A stretch of 12,355 nucleotides of DNA from CAZFBR01 sp035353495 [NCBI: uncultured bacterium] (GTDB lineage Bacteria; DAOPZR01), in the NCBI GenBank assembly GCA_964517215.1, contig CAZFBR010000099.1:1-12355 (forward strand), written 5' to 3'. The position numbers and the translations under genes were made by a program. The notes beneath the pieces were generated by a model. That model ran no database searches. It worked only from the letters and a program-made list of their open reading frames with translations, and was not told the DNA's origin. Shown piece by piece: positions 7,068 to 12,355 of this stretch (position 1 is its first letter; each line of letters opens with the position of its first letter).

Positions 7068-8243
7068 TCAGCGCGCGGCGCACCGCTGTTCGATCTGCCG
7101 CAGGTCGGCGTCAATCTCCCTGGCGAGCGCGGGGTACTGGTCGATCAGTTGCTGCGTTTCGTCAGAAAAATCAGCATCGGCATCGCGGGGTACGGGATGC
7201 TGCACCTCGGCCTGCACCGCGGCAAGGTCGGCGCGAATTTGCGGCAGCAATTCGCGAACAACATCGGGATGGAGCACGCGTTCACGGACAAGCTCGGCGA
7301 GCAGCCGGGCGCGGGCCTGCAAGCGTTGTGCGGACTCGTTACAAGGGAGGGCGAAGGACGGCATATAGCAGGTGGACATGCCCTCGTCTTCAGTACGATA
7401 ATGGTTGACCTCGTCTTGCAGTTCGCGGCATTCGACTGCCAGCAACCCGGCTTCCGGACGGTTTAGCAGCTCGGCTGCTTTCATATGTTCGATGGCGATC
7501 GGCAAGCGTTCCATTTCGCTGTTCAGAATCTGTTCCTGCTCGCTATTGAACGGGTATTCAGTGCGATAACCGGCGGCGATGGATTCCGCCTCGAAGCGGG
7601 TGATCAGATAGCGGCGATTCTGCACGGTATCCCGTGAGTTTTGCGCGCTGCGGACGATGGCGGAGAGGAAGTGGAGCGCACGGAGGCGATGATCCTGTTG
7701 CGGAGAAAAATTGCTGTGCGGCAAGGGATACGCCGGAGAATCGTCAAGCGTGGCAAGCAGGGCGCGAATTGTATCTGCGGTTGCGGTCACCTGCGCGGCA
7801 TCAATCGTATTTATCACCACCACACGGTTGCTATCGGCCTGATTGGCAAGAAGCGCCTGACGAAGTTGATGTGTGAGTCTGATCAGCTCCACTTTGGCAG
7901 GAGGGAAAAGCCAGTTGTTTACCGTCGCGTGGTGCGAGCGCATTTCCTTTTCGCGGGCAGCGGCTGCTGATTCCCGGCGCTGCTGGGCATTATCGTCCTC
8001 ACAATCATCCGATTCTTCGGTCTGGACAATGGCGTCGGTTTCCTCAGCATCCGGCCGGTCGGCGGTGCCGCATCCCCCCAGCGAGAGCCAGCCCAGCAGT
8101 GCCAGGCCGGCGGCCAGCAGCCGTCGCCGCCAGCGCGGTCCGGTTTGCGCAAGGGCATGGGGATCGCGGCGCACAAGCAGCAGGAGCAGGACCACCAGTG
8201 CACCGGGAAGCAGCAGGGTGCTGACGATCATGCGCTGGGGCAT
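7068..8243 (-). CDS. Unrecognised membrane-anchored protein with acidic and helical exterior domain
   Basis: A 391-residue protein I do not recognise. Residues 5-24 form a hydrophobic helix, a positively charged loop follows (RRD...RWRRR, 25-41), and residues 42-57 form a second hydrophobic stretch ending in L-S-L-G-G-C (Cys58), which looks like a lipobox in the wrong place for a normal signal peptide. Then come an acidic low-complexity segment (about 60-85) and mostly helical, Gln/Arg/Glu-rich sequence to the end, with three further cysteines in the central region and one near the C-terminus. By the positive-inside rule the loop is cytoplasmic and the large C-terminal part faces outward. The ATG at 8243 is supported by AAAGGA upstream and by a good promoter. 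A GTG at codon 24 would instead give a conventional lipoprotein signal ending at Cys58. Base composition is visibly less GC-rich than the neighbours. It is divergent from the equally unknown 8390-9889 gene. Confidence 0.75.
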   Translation of the reverse strand: MPQRMIVSTLLLPGALVVLLLLLVRRDPHALAQTGPRWRRRLLAAGLALLGWLSLGGCGTADRPDAEETDAIVQTEESDDCEDDNAQQRRESAAAAREKEMRSHHATVNNWLFPPAKVELIRLTHQLRQALLANQADSNRVVVINTIDAAQVTATADTIRALLATLDDSPAYPLPHSNFSPQQDHRLRALHFLSAIVRSAQNSRDTVQNRRYLITRFEAESIAAGYRTEYPFNSEQEQILNSEMERLPIAIEHMKAAELLNRPEAGLLAVECRELQDEVNHYRTEDEGMSTCYMPSFALPCNESAQRLQARARLLAELVRERVLHPDVVRELLPQIRADLAAVQAEVQHPVPRDADADFSDETQQLIDQYPALAREIDADLRQIEQRCAAR

Positions 8244-8276
8244 GGCGTGTTCCTTTCTGGTGCAATGAATGCCCGT

Positions 8277-8305
8277 ATAATAGCTTACCGACAATAGCAC
8301 GGCAA
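8277..8305 (-). promoter_or_regulatory. Leftward promoter for the 7068-8243 gene
   Basis: Read on the minus strand, TTGCCG (8305-8300) and TATTAT (8282-8277) are 17 bases apart. Transcription would start near 8270, giving a leader of about 27 bases that carries the AAAGGA ribosome site. Confidence 0.6.
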
Positions 8306-8311
8306 ACAGGT

Positions 8312-8340
8312 TTGACGGGATGCAGGGATGGTGGTAAAAT
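8312..8340 (+). promoter_or_regulatory. Rightward promoter for the 8390-9889 gene
   Basis: TTGACG at 8312-8317 and TAAAAT at 8335-8340 are 17 bases apart, both near consensus. Transcription should start near 8347, leaving a leader of about 43 bases. Its -35 box is six bases from the -35 box of the leftward promoter, so the two polymerase sites are back to back and could share one regulator. Confidence 0.65.
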
Positions 8341-8389
8341 CTGAAAGCAAGTCGCACATGGCGGAACATCCGGATCGGCGGAGGAGCGC

Positions 8390-9889
8390 ATGCGGGCGGA
8401 CAGATGGCGGAAACTGCAGATTCTGCGTCGGAACCGGAAGCGGCTGGCATATCTGCTGGCGGCGGCAGCGGTCGTGCTGCTGCTGCTGGCGCTCAACCGC
8501 GGCGATGCGATCCCGTTCAGCAACTGGGGAACGATTCCTGCGCTGATTTTTCTCGTTGCCGGCATTGGCCTGGCATCATTCCTGACCCATCGCGGCATTC
8601 TCGGTGGCGGGCACAGCCTGGCGGATTATAGCGCATCGGAAGTGCTGCGCGTGGCGCTGCAGCAGGTAAAACTGCTGGCCTACTATCTGTCAGTGGCGAC
8701 GGTTGGCCTGCTGGTCTGTTACCAAGGGGTGACGGAGGATATGGTGCAGGCTATTTTCAGCACTTCCGGCACCAGCGCGGACACCGGCGCCAGCGTCACG
8801 GGCGGCCGCAGCAGCAATCTGCCGCCGTTGGCGCGCCTGCAGCCATACCGGCAGGTATTGCAGGCGCGCATGGCGGTGATCAATGCCCAATCCCGCACGC
8901 TGCCCGGGGATGCCTTGAATGACTACTACTATCGTACGGCGGCACAGCAACTGGCGGCACGACTGCCCGCAGCGACCACGGCAGGAGCGCGGCGGGAAGA
9001 AGTGCGGGCTTTTCTGGTCGGCACCGGCACCACAATGCTGAATCCGGCGGGGAGCGGCAGTTCGTCCGGGAGCGGGAGCGGCAGCGGCGGTACCGGAAGC
9101 ACGCCGACGCTCATGGGGAGCACCACGGCACAGCAGTTATTCTGGAAGGGCGCGCTGGAAGTGGCAACGGGCGGCGGCACCGGCGGCGGGGACACGGGCA
9201 CCGGCGGCAGCAGCACCGGCGGCACAGGAACAACAGGGACAACCGCACTGACGGAATCGGAACTGGTGGCCCAACAGGCGGGCGAACTATTCTCGGCGCT
9301 GCTGCTGGCGCTTGATGACGAGTTGGAAGCCATGCTCGCGCAGATCGCCAGCAGCGGCAAATGCATTGATTGGGTGACGATTCTCGGCACGCTGCCGACC
9401 GGCATAGATCCGCAAACCATGGTGCAGCAATACGGCAGCCTGCCGTCGGAAATTGTGGCGCAGATTGTGGCGGAACTGCTGCGCGGCGGAACTGCCGGGG
9501 GCGGAACCACTGGCGGCGGGACCACCGGGGGGGGGACGGGCACTGACACGGGGGGCGGGACCACCGGCGGCGGCACGGGCACCGATACGACCAGCTGGCC
9601 GTCAATTGAAAGTGAAGTGCTGCGGATTTACCGGGCGAATTACAGTGAAGCAACTCATCGGCGTGAATTGATGGATTCGTATCGTCGTGCCGATGGGCAC
9701 GATACCGCGTGGCTGGCGCAGCGGATCAGTTCCATGACCCCCGCGGAGCGGGCAGCATACGAACGCGCTGTGGAAATTGTCGCGCATGACGGCGGCGCAA
9801 CACTGAATGAGCGGTATCAGTCCTACAGCGGCTGGGATACCGCAGCCCTGCGTGAATTATATCGGCGGTATCGTGCCGCACAGCAATAG
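8390..9889 (+). CDS. Unrecognised three-helix membrane protein with Gly/Thr-rich linkers
   Basis: A 499-residue protein with no family I can name. A very basic N-terminus (residues 2-18) precedes membrane helices at about 19-35, 47-65 and 95-111. The positive-inside rule then puts the remaining 385 residues outside the inner membrane. That part alternates helical segments with three low-complexity linkers: Gly/Ser (221-238), Gly/Thr (260-285) and Gly/Thr/Asp (366-401). The last contains two exact copies of a 13-residue unit. After it come Trp403 and a charged, Tyr- and Arg-rich helical end domain of about 95 residues. The ATG at 8390 is supported by GGAGGAG (8380-8386), although the spacing is short. 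It is transcribed from the rightward half of a divergent promoter pair. The architecture (membrane anchor, flexible linkers, small terminal helical domain) suggests an envelope-spanning or surface protein; this is inference. Confidence 0.78.
   Translation: MRADRWRKLQILRRNRKRLAYLLAAAAVVLLLLALNRGDAIPFSNWGTIPALIFLVAGIGLASFLTHRGILGGGHSLADYSASEVLRVALQQVKLLAYYLSVATVGLLVCYQGVTEDMVQAIFSTSGTSADTGASVTGGRSSNLPPLARLQPYRQVLQARMAVINAQSRTLPGDALNDYYYRTAAQQLAARLPAATTAGARREEVRAFLVGTGTTMLNPAGSGSSSGSGSGSGGTGSTPTLMGSTTAQQLFWKGALEVATGGGTGGGDTGTGGSSTGGTGTTGTTALTESELVAQQAGELFSALLLALDDELEAMLAQIASSGKCIDWVTILGTLPTGIDPQTMVQQYGSLPSEIVAQIVAELLRGGTAGGGTTGGGTTGGGTGTDTGGGTTGGGTGTDTTSWPSIESEVLRIYRANYSEATHRRELMDSYRRADGHDTAWLAQRISSMTPAERAAYERAVEIVAHDGGATLNERYQSYSGWDTAALRELYRRYRAAQQ
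9512..9589 (+). repeat. Two-copy 39-bp tandem repeat inside the third Gly/Thr linker, with a G9 tract
   Basis: Bases 9512-9550 and 9551-9589 encode the same 13 residues (GGGTTGGGTGTDT) twice, at protein positions 375-387 and 388-400, with some silent differences. The first copy contains nine consecutive G at 9527-9535. The repeat unit length is a multiple of three, so copy-number change keeps the frame, while slippage in the G tract would not. Confidence 0.9.
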
Positions 9890-9954
9890 CCGGCACAACT
9901 GCAGCTTCAGCGCGCGGCGAACGGCCGCTGCGGCAGCTGTGGCCTGGCCGGAAT

Positions 9955-9999
9955 AAAAAACCGGCCGCCACCGCCATTGCTGACGGCTGGCTGGCCGGT
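9955..9999 (-). terminator. Intrinsic terminator, second of two, for the leftward L,D-transpeptidase operon
   Basis: On the minus strand a stem of 13 base pairs in three blocks (6+4+3, with two single-base bulges at 9992 and 9987) and a 10-base loop is followed directly by six T (9960-9955). It lies after the first terminator and is a diverged copy of it. Confidence 0.75.
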
Positions 10000-10061
10000 G
10001 CGGTTCGGAAAAACCGGCCGCCGCCGCCACATGTGACGGTCGGCTGGCCGGCGCGGTTCAG
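9956..10061. repeat. Tandem pair of 53-bp imperfect repeats, each a hairpin
   Basis: Bases 9956-10008 and 10009-10061 align end to end with about nine mismatches. Each starts with an A5 tract, followed by CCGGCC and ending GGCCGG plus a GCGGTTC tail. With a fifth copy just outside (GGCCGG at 9946), the stretch alternates GGCCGG and CCGGCC at 9946, 9961, 9993, 10014 and 10046. Each repeat folds into the same bulged hairpin. Confidence 0.85.
10009..10051 (-). terminator. Intrinsic terminator, first of two, just after the 36-residue gene
   Basis: On the minus strand the same 6+4+3 stem with single-base bulges at 10045 and 10040 and a 10-base loop is followed by five T (10013-10009). It begins 11 bases after the stop of the small coupled gene, which supports that gene being the last of the operon. 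Confidence 0.78.
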
Positions 10062-10062
10062 G

Positions 10063-10173
10063 TTACCAGGGCAGCCGCAGAAAAATCCACCCGATCAGGG
10101 TCAGGAAAAACAGACCCAGCAGGATGATGCCGGCGATGGCCAGCCAATCCCGGAGGCCCTTGCTTTCCGCCAT
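10063..10173 (-). CDS. Small single-helix membrane protein coupled to the L,D-transpeptidase gene
   Basis: A 36-residue frame starts MAESKGLRDWLAIAG, continues as one hydrophobic helix (about residues 11-32) and ends FLRLPW before a TAA. Its ATG shares one base with the stop of the upstream gene (TGATG at 10175-10171). There is no separate ribosome site, so translation would depend on re-initiation. The terminator follows at once, leaving no room for anything else between. The amphipathic charged N-terminus and single helix are typical of small membrane proteins that help or regulate a larger partner; a partnership with the L,D-transpeptidase is inferred from position only. It has no recognisable family. 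The alternative is that the frame is chance, but the combination of overlap, composition and terminator placement argues against that. Confidence 0.65.
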   Translation of the reverse strand: MAESKGLRDWLAIAGIILLGLFFLTLIGWIFLRLPW

Positions 10174-11618
10174 CAGAAAATGAATACCCGGGTGCCGACG
10201 TCGGCGACGTTATAGACCGCTTCCAGATCGATGGCGCCGACGCGAATGCAGCCGTGCGTGGCTTTGCGACCGAGCGAGCCGACATCGTTGGTGCCGTGGA
10301 TGGCGTATCCTTGGCCGAGATCAAGCTTGAATTTGCCCATGACGCCGGGCACGCCGCGCCAGCGTTCGGGACCGGTGGGCACCGCCTGGCCGCGCTCAAT
10401 CCACGCCCAGGCCGGACGGTACCACAGCGGATCGCGTTCCTTGCTCAGCACGGAAAATTCGCCGCGCGGGGTGTGGAAGTAGTAGCTGCCCACGCGGCGG
10501 TCCATGCCGGTGGCCACGGTGCATTCGCGCAGCACGCGCCCGCCGCGCACCAGATACATGCGGTTGCTGGCGCAATCGATGGCACAGGCGTATTCATTTT
10601 CCAGGTTCGGCAGTTGCGCGAGGATGGCTGCGGCCGGATCGGCGGCGGCAGGAGCGGCCTCCGCATCGGTGCGCAGCCGGGCGCGCAGCTCGCGTTGCGC
10701 GCGGTTGAGTGCCGTGCGCTGCTGGCGGCCGGTCTCAAGTTCGCGGCATTCATCGAAAAAGGTCACGTCCTGGTCATTGCCAACCACCGCCAGCAGGGCG
10801 TAGCCGCGCGTTCGCTCGTCACGGTCGACGGACGTGGCCAGTTCGCGCGCCCGCGGCCGGGAGAATTCCGCCAGCCGGCGCAGGGATTTTTCCGCCGCCG
10901 CCCGGGTCTGGCGGTCACGGTCCTGCAGGAGCGGCATGAGCGCGGCTGCCATTTCGTTGCCGGGATGTTCGACGGCGAGTTCCGCCGCCGTCCGGCGCAC
11001 CCCGGCATGGTCGTCGCCCAGCAGCTGCATAATGCTGGTGCGCGCGGCGGGTGATGCCATGCCGGCCAGCAGGCGCAGTCCCAGCGTCCGCTGCGCGGCT
11101 GCGGCCGAATTGAGCAGATGTTCCTGCACGTAGGGCAGGGCATTGTCCCCGAACCGGGTGAGCGCTTCTCCCGCTTTGTACTGCACCCAGGGATCCTGAT
11201 CGTGCTGCATGACTTCCAGCAGGCGCGGCAGGGTGGCGGCATTGCCCAGCGCCCCGAGCTGCATGACTGCTTCGGTGCGAATCAGCCAGTGCTGATCATC
11301 GAGCAGCGACTGCAGGACGGGAAGTGCGGTTTCCCCCAGCCGCCCCAAAGCGACGACTGCCTCATGGCGGATAATGACATAGCTGTCGTTGCGGGCGGTA
11401 TGCTCCAGAAAGTCAAGGGTGGTGTTGCGCGCGATGGCGGCGGTGCTGTTGGCCGGCGCATGCTGAATATTGGCCAGGGTGAGGTCGTCACCGCCACCGC
11501 CGGCGATCTCCGGCAGCTGCTGATCGGCGGCAACCAGGCGATGGACCTGCAGCAGCAGGATCCCGGTGGAGACCGCGGCGGTCAGGGCGATGGCAGTACG
11601 CGCGCGCTTGCGTGACAT
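10173..11618 (-). CDS. Membrane-anchored HEAT-repeat L,D-transpeptidase (YkuD catalytic domain)
   Basis: A 481-residue protein. Residues 1-31 are a basic stretch followed by a hydrophobic segment, serving as uncleaved anchor or signal peptide. Residues about 66-280 are HEAT-type helical repeats, seen as recurring pairs such as V-I-I-R-H-E-A-V-V-A-L-G-R-L-G, W-L-I-R-T-E-A-V-M-Q-L-G-A-L-G and W-V-Q-Y-K-A-G-E-A-L. An Ala/Arg-rich linker (about 295-335) leads to a YkuD domain (343-481) with His441 in HGT and the H-G-C-I-R-V motif holding catalytic Cys457. YkuD enzymes make 3-3 cross-links in peptidoglycan or attach proteins to it, outside the inner membrane. The ATG at 11618 is chosen over the GTG at 11627 because GAGGTG (11630-11625) fits as its ribosome site and covers that GTG. 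It ends in a one-base overlap with a 36-residue membrane protein gene. HEAT repeats fused to YkuD is an uncommon arrangement; the repeats may recruit a partner. Confidence 0.9.
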   Translation of the reverse strand: MSRKRARTAIALTAAVSTGILLLQVHRLVAADQQLPEIAGGGGDDLTLANIQHAPANSTAAIARNTTLDFLEHTARNDSYVIIRHEAVVALGRLGETALPVLQSLLDDQHWLIRTEAVMQLGALGNAATLPRLLEVMQHDQDPWVQYKAGEALTRFGDNALPYVQEHLLNSAAAAQRTLGLRLLAGMASPAARTSIMQLLGDDHAGVRRTAAELAVEHPGNEMAAALMPLLQDRDRQTRAAAEKSLRRLAEFSRPRARELATSVDRDERTRGYALLAVVGNDQDVTFFDECRELETGRQQRTALNRAQRELRARLRTDAEAAPAAADPAAAILAQLPNLENEYACAIDCASNRMYLVRGGRVLRECTVATGMDRRVGSYYFHTPRGEFSVLSKERDPLWYRPAWAWIERGQAVPTGPERWRGVPGVMGKFKLDLGQGYAIHGTNDVGSLGRKATHGCIRVGAIDLEAVYNVADVGTRVFIF

Positions 11619-11638
11619 GGGACACACCTCATCCGTGA

Positions 11639-11678
11639 GATGGCAGAGTGCCCTGTCCGCGCCCTGACGTCTGCCATC
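11639..11678. other. Perfect 9-bp inverted repeat in the leader of the L,D-transpeptidase gene
   Basis: GATGGCAGA (11639-11647) and TCTGCCATC (11670-11678) are exact reverse complements separated by 22 bases. It lies upstream of the start of the leftward gene, eight bases before its ribosome site. It could be a regulator's binding site (half sites 31 bases apart centre to centre, about three helical turns) or an mRNA stem-loop near the ribosome site. Confidence 0.5.
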
Positions 11679-11707
11679 CCCTGAAGAACCACGCCGACTC
11701 CCGGCGC

Positions 11708-11713
11708 AGTATA
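11708..11713 (-). promoter_or_regulatory. Possible -10 box for the L,D-transpeptidase operon
   Basis: TATACT on the minus strand (11713-11708) is a good -10 hexamer. The region 17 bases upstream (11731-11736) reads CCCTGT, a poor -35, so an activator or another sigma factor would be needed. The start would lie near 11701, about 80 bases before the ATG, placing the inverted repeat inside the leader. Confidence 0.3.
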
Positions 11714-11794
11714 TTCATATGGATGGTGCGACAGGGCGCGCAACAACGCACCCGCTCTTTATGGTTATCGTCAGAACTTATTGATACTTTAATG

Positions 11795-11821
11795 GGATAC
11801 AAAAAGATCCCGGATACAAAA
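11795..11821. repeat. Direct repeat of GGATACAAAA in the AT-rich region upstream of the aldolase promoter
   Basis: GGATACAAAA occurs at 11795-11804 and again at 11812-11821, period 17, ending 15 bases before the -35 box of the aldolase promoter. GATAC also occurs at 11783. Row 11761-11820 is 33% G+C by hand count, against 78% for a row in the glycosyltransferase gene (2041-2100). It may be an activator site or UP element. Confidence 0.45.
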
Positions 11822-11835
11822 CAATGGCCGATTCG

Positions 11836-11864
11836 TTGACAGACCGTCGATTATCTGCTATAAT
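11836..11864 (+). promoter_or_regulatory. Consensus sigma-70 promoter of the aldolase gene
   Basis: TTGACA at 11836-11841 and TATAAT at 11859-11864 are 17 bases apart, a perfect match to the housekeeping consensus. Transcription should start near 11871, giving a leader of about 26 bases that contains GAGGAGG (11885-11891). This predicts strong constitutive expression. Confidence 0.9.
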
Positions 11865-11896
11865 CACCAGTCGCTGAAAAAACTGAGGAGGCGGAT

Positions 11897-12355
11897 ATGG
11901 CATTTATCAACAGCAGGGAAATGTTCCAGAAGGCGTATGCGGGTGGTTATGCGGTTGGCGCGTTCAATGTCAACAACATGGAAATCATCCAGGGCATCAC
12001 CGAGGCCTTGACGGAAGCCAAGGCGCCGGTCCTGCTGCAGGTTTCGGCGGGCGCGCGCAAGTACGCGCGGCATGAATATCTCATTCACCTGGTGCAGGCG
12101 GCCATGGAAGCGACGGGCGCGAACATCGTTCTGCACCTCGATCACGGCGATAGCTTCGAGCAGTGCAAGTCGTGCATCGACGGCGGGTTCACCTCGGTGA
12201 TGATCGACGGCAGCAAGCATCCGTTCGCGGAGAACATCCGCATCACGAAGCAGGTGGTCGAGTACGCGCACAGCAAGGGCGTGCCGGTCGAGGCGGAACT
12301 GGGCAAGCTGGCGGGGGTCGAAGACGCGGTCAAGGTGAGCGCGGCGGATGCCACC
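11897..12355 (+). CDS. fba: Class II fructose-bisphosphate aldolase (3' end outside window)
   Basis: The first 153 residues of a zinc-dependent aldolase that interconverts fructose 1,6-bisphosphate with glyceraldehyde 3-phosphate and dihydroxyacetone phosphate, in glycolysis and gluconeogenesis. Family text is clear: GAFNVNNMEIIQGI (21-34), QVSAGARKYA (48-57), HLDHGDSFE (80-88), which holds catalytic Asp82 and zinc ligand His83, MIDGSKHPF (102-110), and VEAELGKLAGVED (131-143), which supplies Glu134 of the active site. The ATG at 11897 lies five bases after GAGGAGG. The reading frame is open to the window's end, so about half of the protein is missing. A strong consensus promoter precedes it. 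The gene is divergent from the L,D-transpeptidase operon, with about 280 bases between the two starts. Confidence 0.95.
   Translation, partial: MAFINSREMFQKAYAGGYAVGAFNVNNMEIIQGITEALTEAKAPVLLQVSAGARKYARHEYLIHLVQAAMEATGANIVLHLDHGDSFEQCKSCIDGGFTSVMIDGSKHPFAENIRITKQVVEYAHSKGVPVEAELGKLAGVEDAVKVSAADAT

Noticed and set aside
8328-8546. Short + strand frame starting at ATG 8328 or 8358 as a leader peptide of the 8390 gene
   Set aside because: The first ATG lies within the promoter, the frame runs far into the larger gene, and no ribosome site precedes either ATG.
9923-9944. Hairpin after the 8390-9889 gene as its terminator
   Set aside because: The stem is a six-pair block with one G-T pair plus two more pairs beyond a mismatch, and no T run follows on the + strand, so I could not support an intrinsic terminator in that direction.
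9956-10061. CRISPR-like or REP-type array
   Set aside because: Only two copies with no spacer between them, located directly after an operon and each followed by a T run on the minus strand; terminators explain it fully.
11648-11839. Small + strand frame in the gap between the L,D-transpeptidase and aldolase genes
   Set aside because: It has no ribosome site, no hydrophobic or domain-like pattern, and overlaps the regulatory elements of both flanking genes.

Overview
The window is GC-rich and gene-dense bacterial DNA with sigma-70-type promoters; the one ahead of the aldolase gene has perfect consensus hexamers. No rRNA, tRNA, phage, IS or CRISPR sequence was seen. The class II aldolase, the YfhO- and GT39-type membrane proteins and a HEAT-repeat L,D-transpeptidase would fit a Gram-negative of the Verrucomicrobiota/Lentisphaerota (PVC) type. 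That placement is an impression from protein style only and is weakly supported.

Left half (1-7015), all on the + strand: the end of a membrane protein, probably glycosyltransferase-like; an HD-domain phosphohydrolase overlapping a GT39/ArnT-like glycosyltransferase; nadE (NAD synthetase); a YfhO-family polytopic membrane protein; rsmI (16S rRNA 2'-O-methyltransferase); and tsaC (threonylcarbamoyl-AMP synthase) overlapping the end of rsmI. Housekeeping genes (nadE, rsmI, tsaC) are interleaved with large membrane proteins likely to act in lipid-linked sugar transfer or cell-surface glycan work. The nadE and rsmI promoters sit so close to their ATGs that both mRNAs may be leaderless.

Middle (7068-9889): a divergent pair of proteins I do not recognise. 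Their promoters lie back to back, with the -35 boxes 6 bases apart. Both have N-terminal membrane helices, and topology rules put both large C-terminal parts outside the inner membrane. The + strand member has three Gly/Thr/Ser-rich linkers, a 39-bp tandem duplication and a G9 tract. This pair is the best candidate for an undescribed system.

Right part (9890-12355): a - strand operon encodes a membrane-anchored HEAT-repeat/YkuD L,D-transpeptidase and a 36-residue single-helix membrane protein coupled to it by a TGATG overlap. The operon ends in two tandem, structurally matched intrinsic terminators whose stems differ by a compensatory base-pair change. Divergent from it, behind a consensus promoter and an AT-rich upstream region, starts a class II fructose-bisphosphate aldolase gene that runs off the window.
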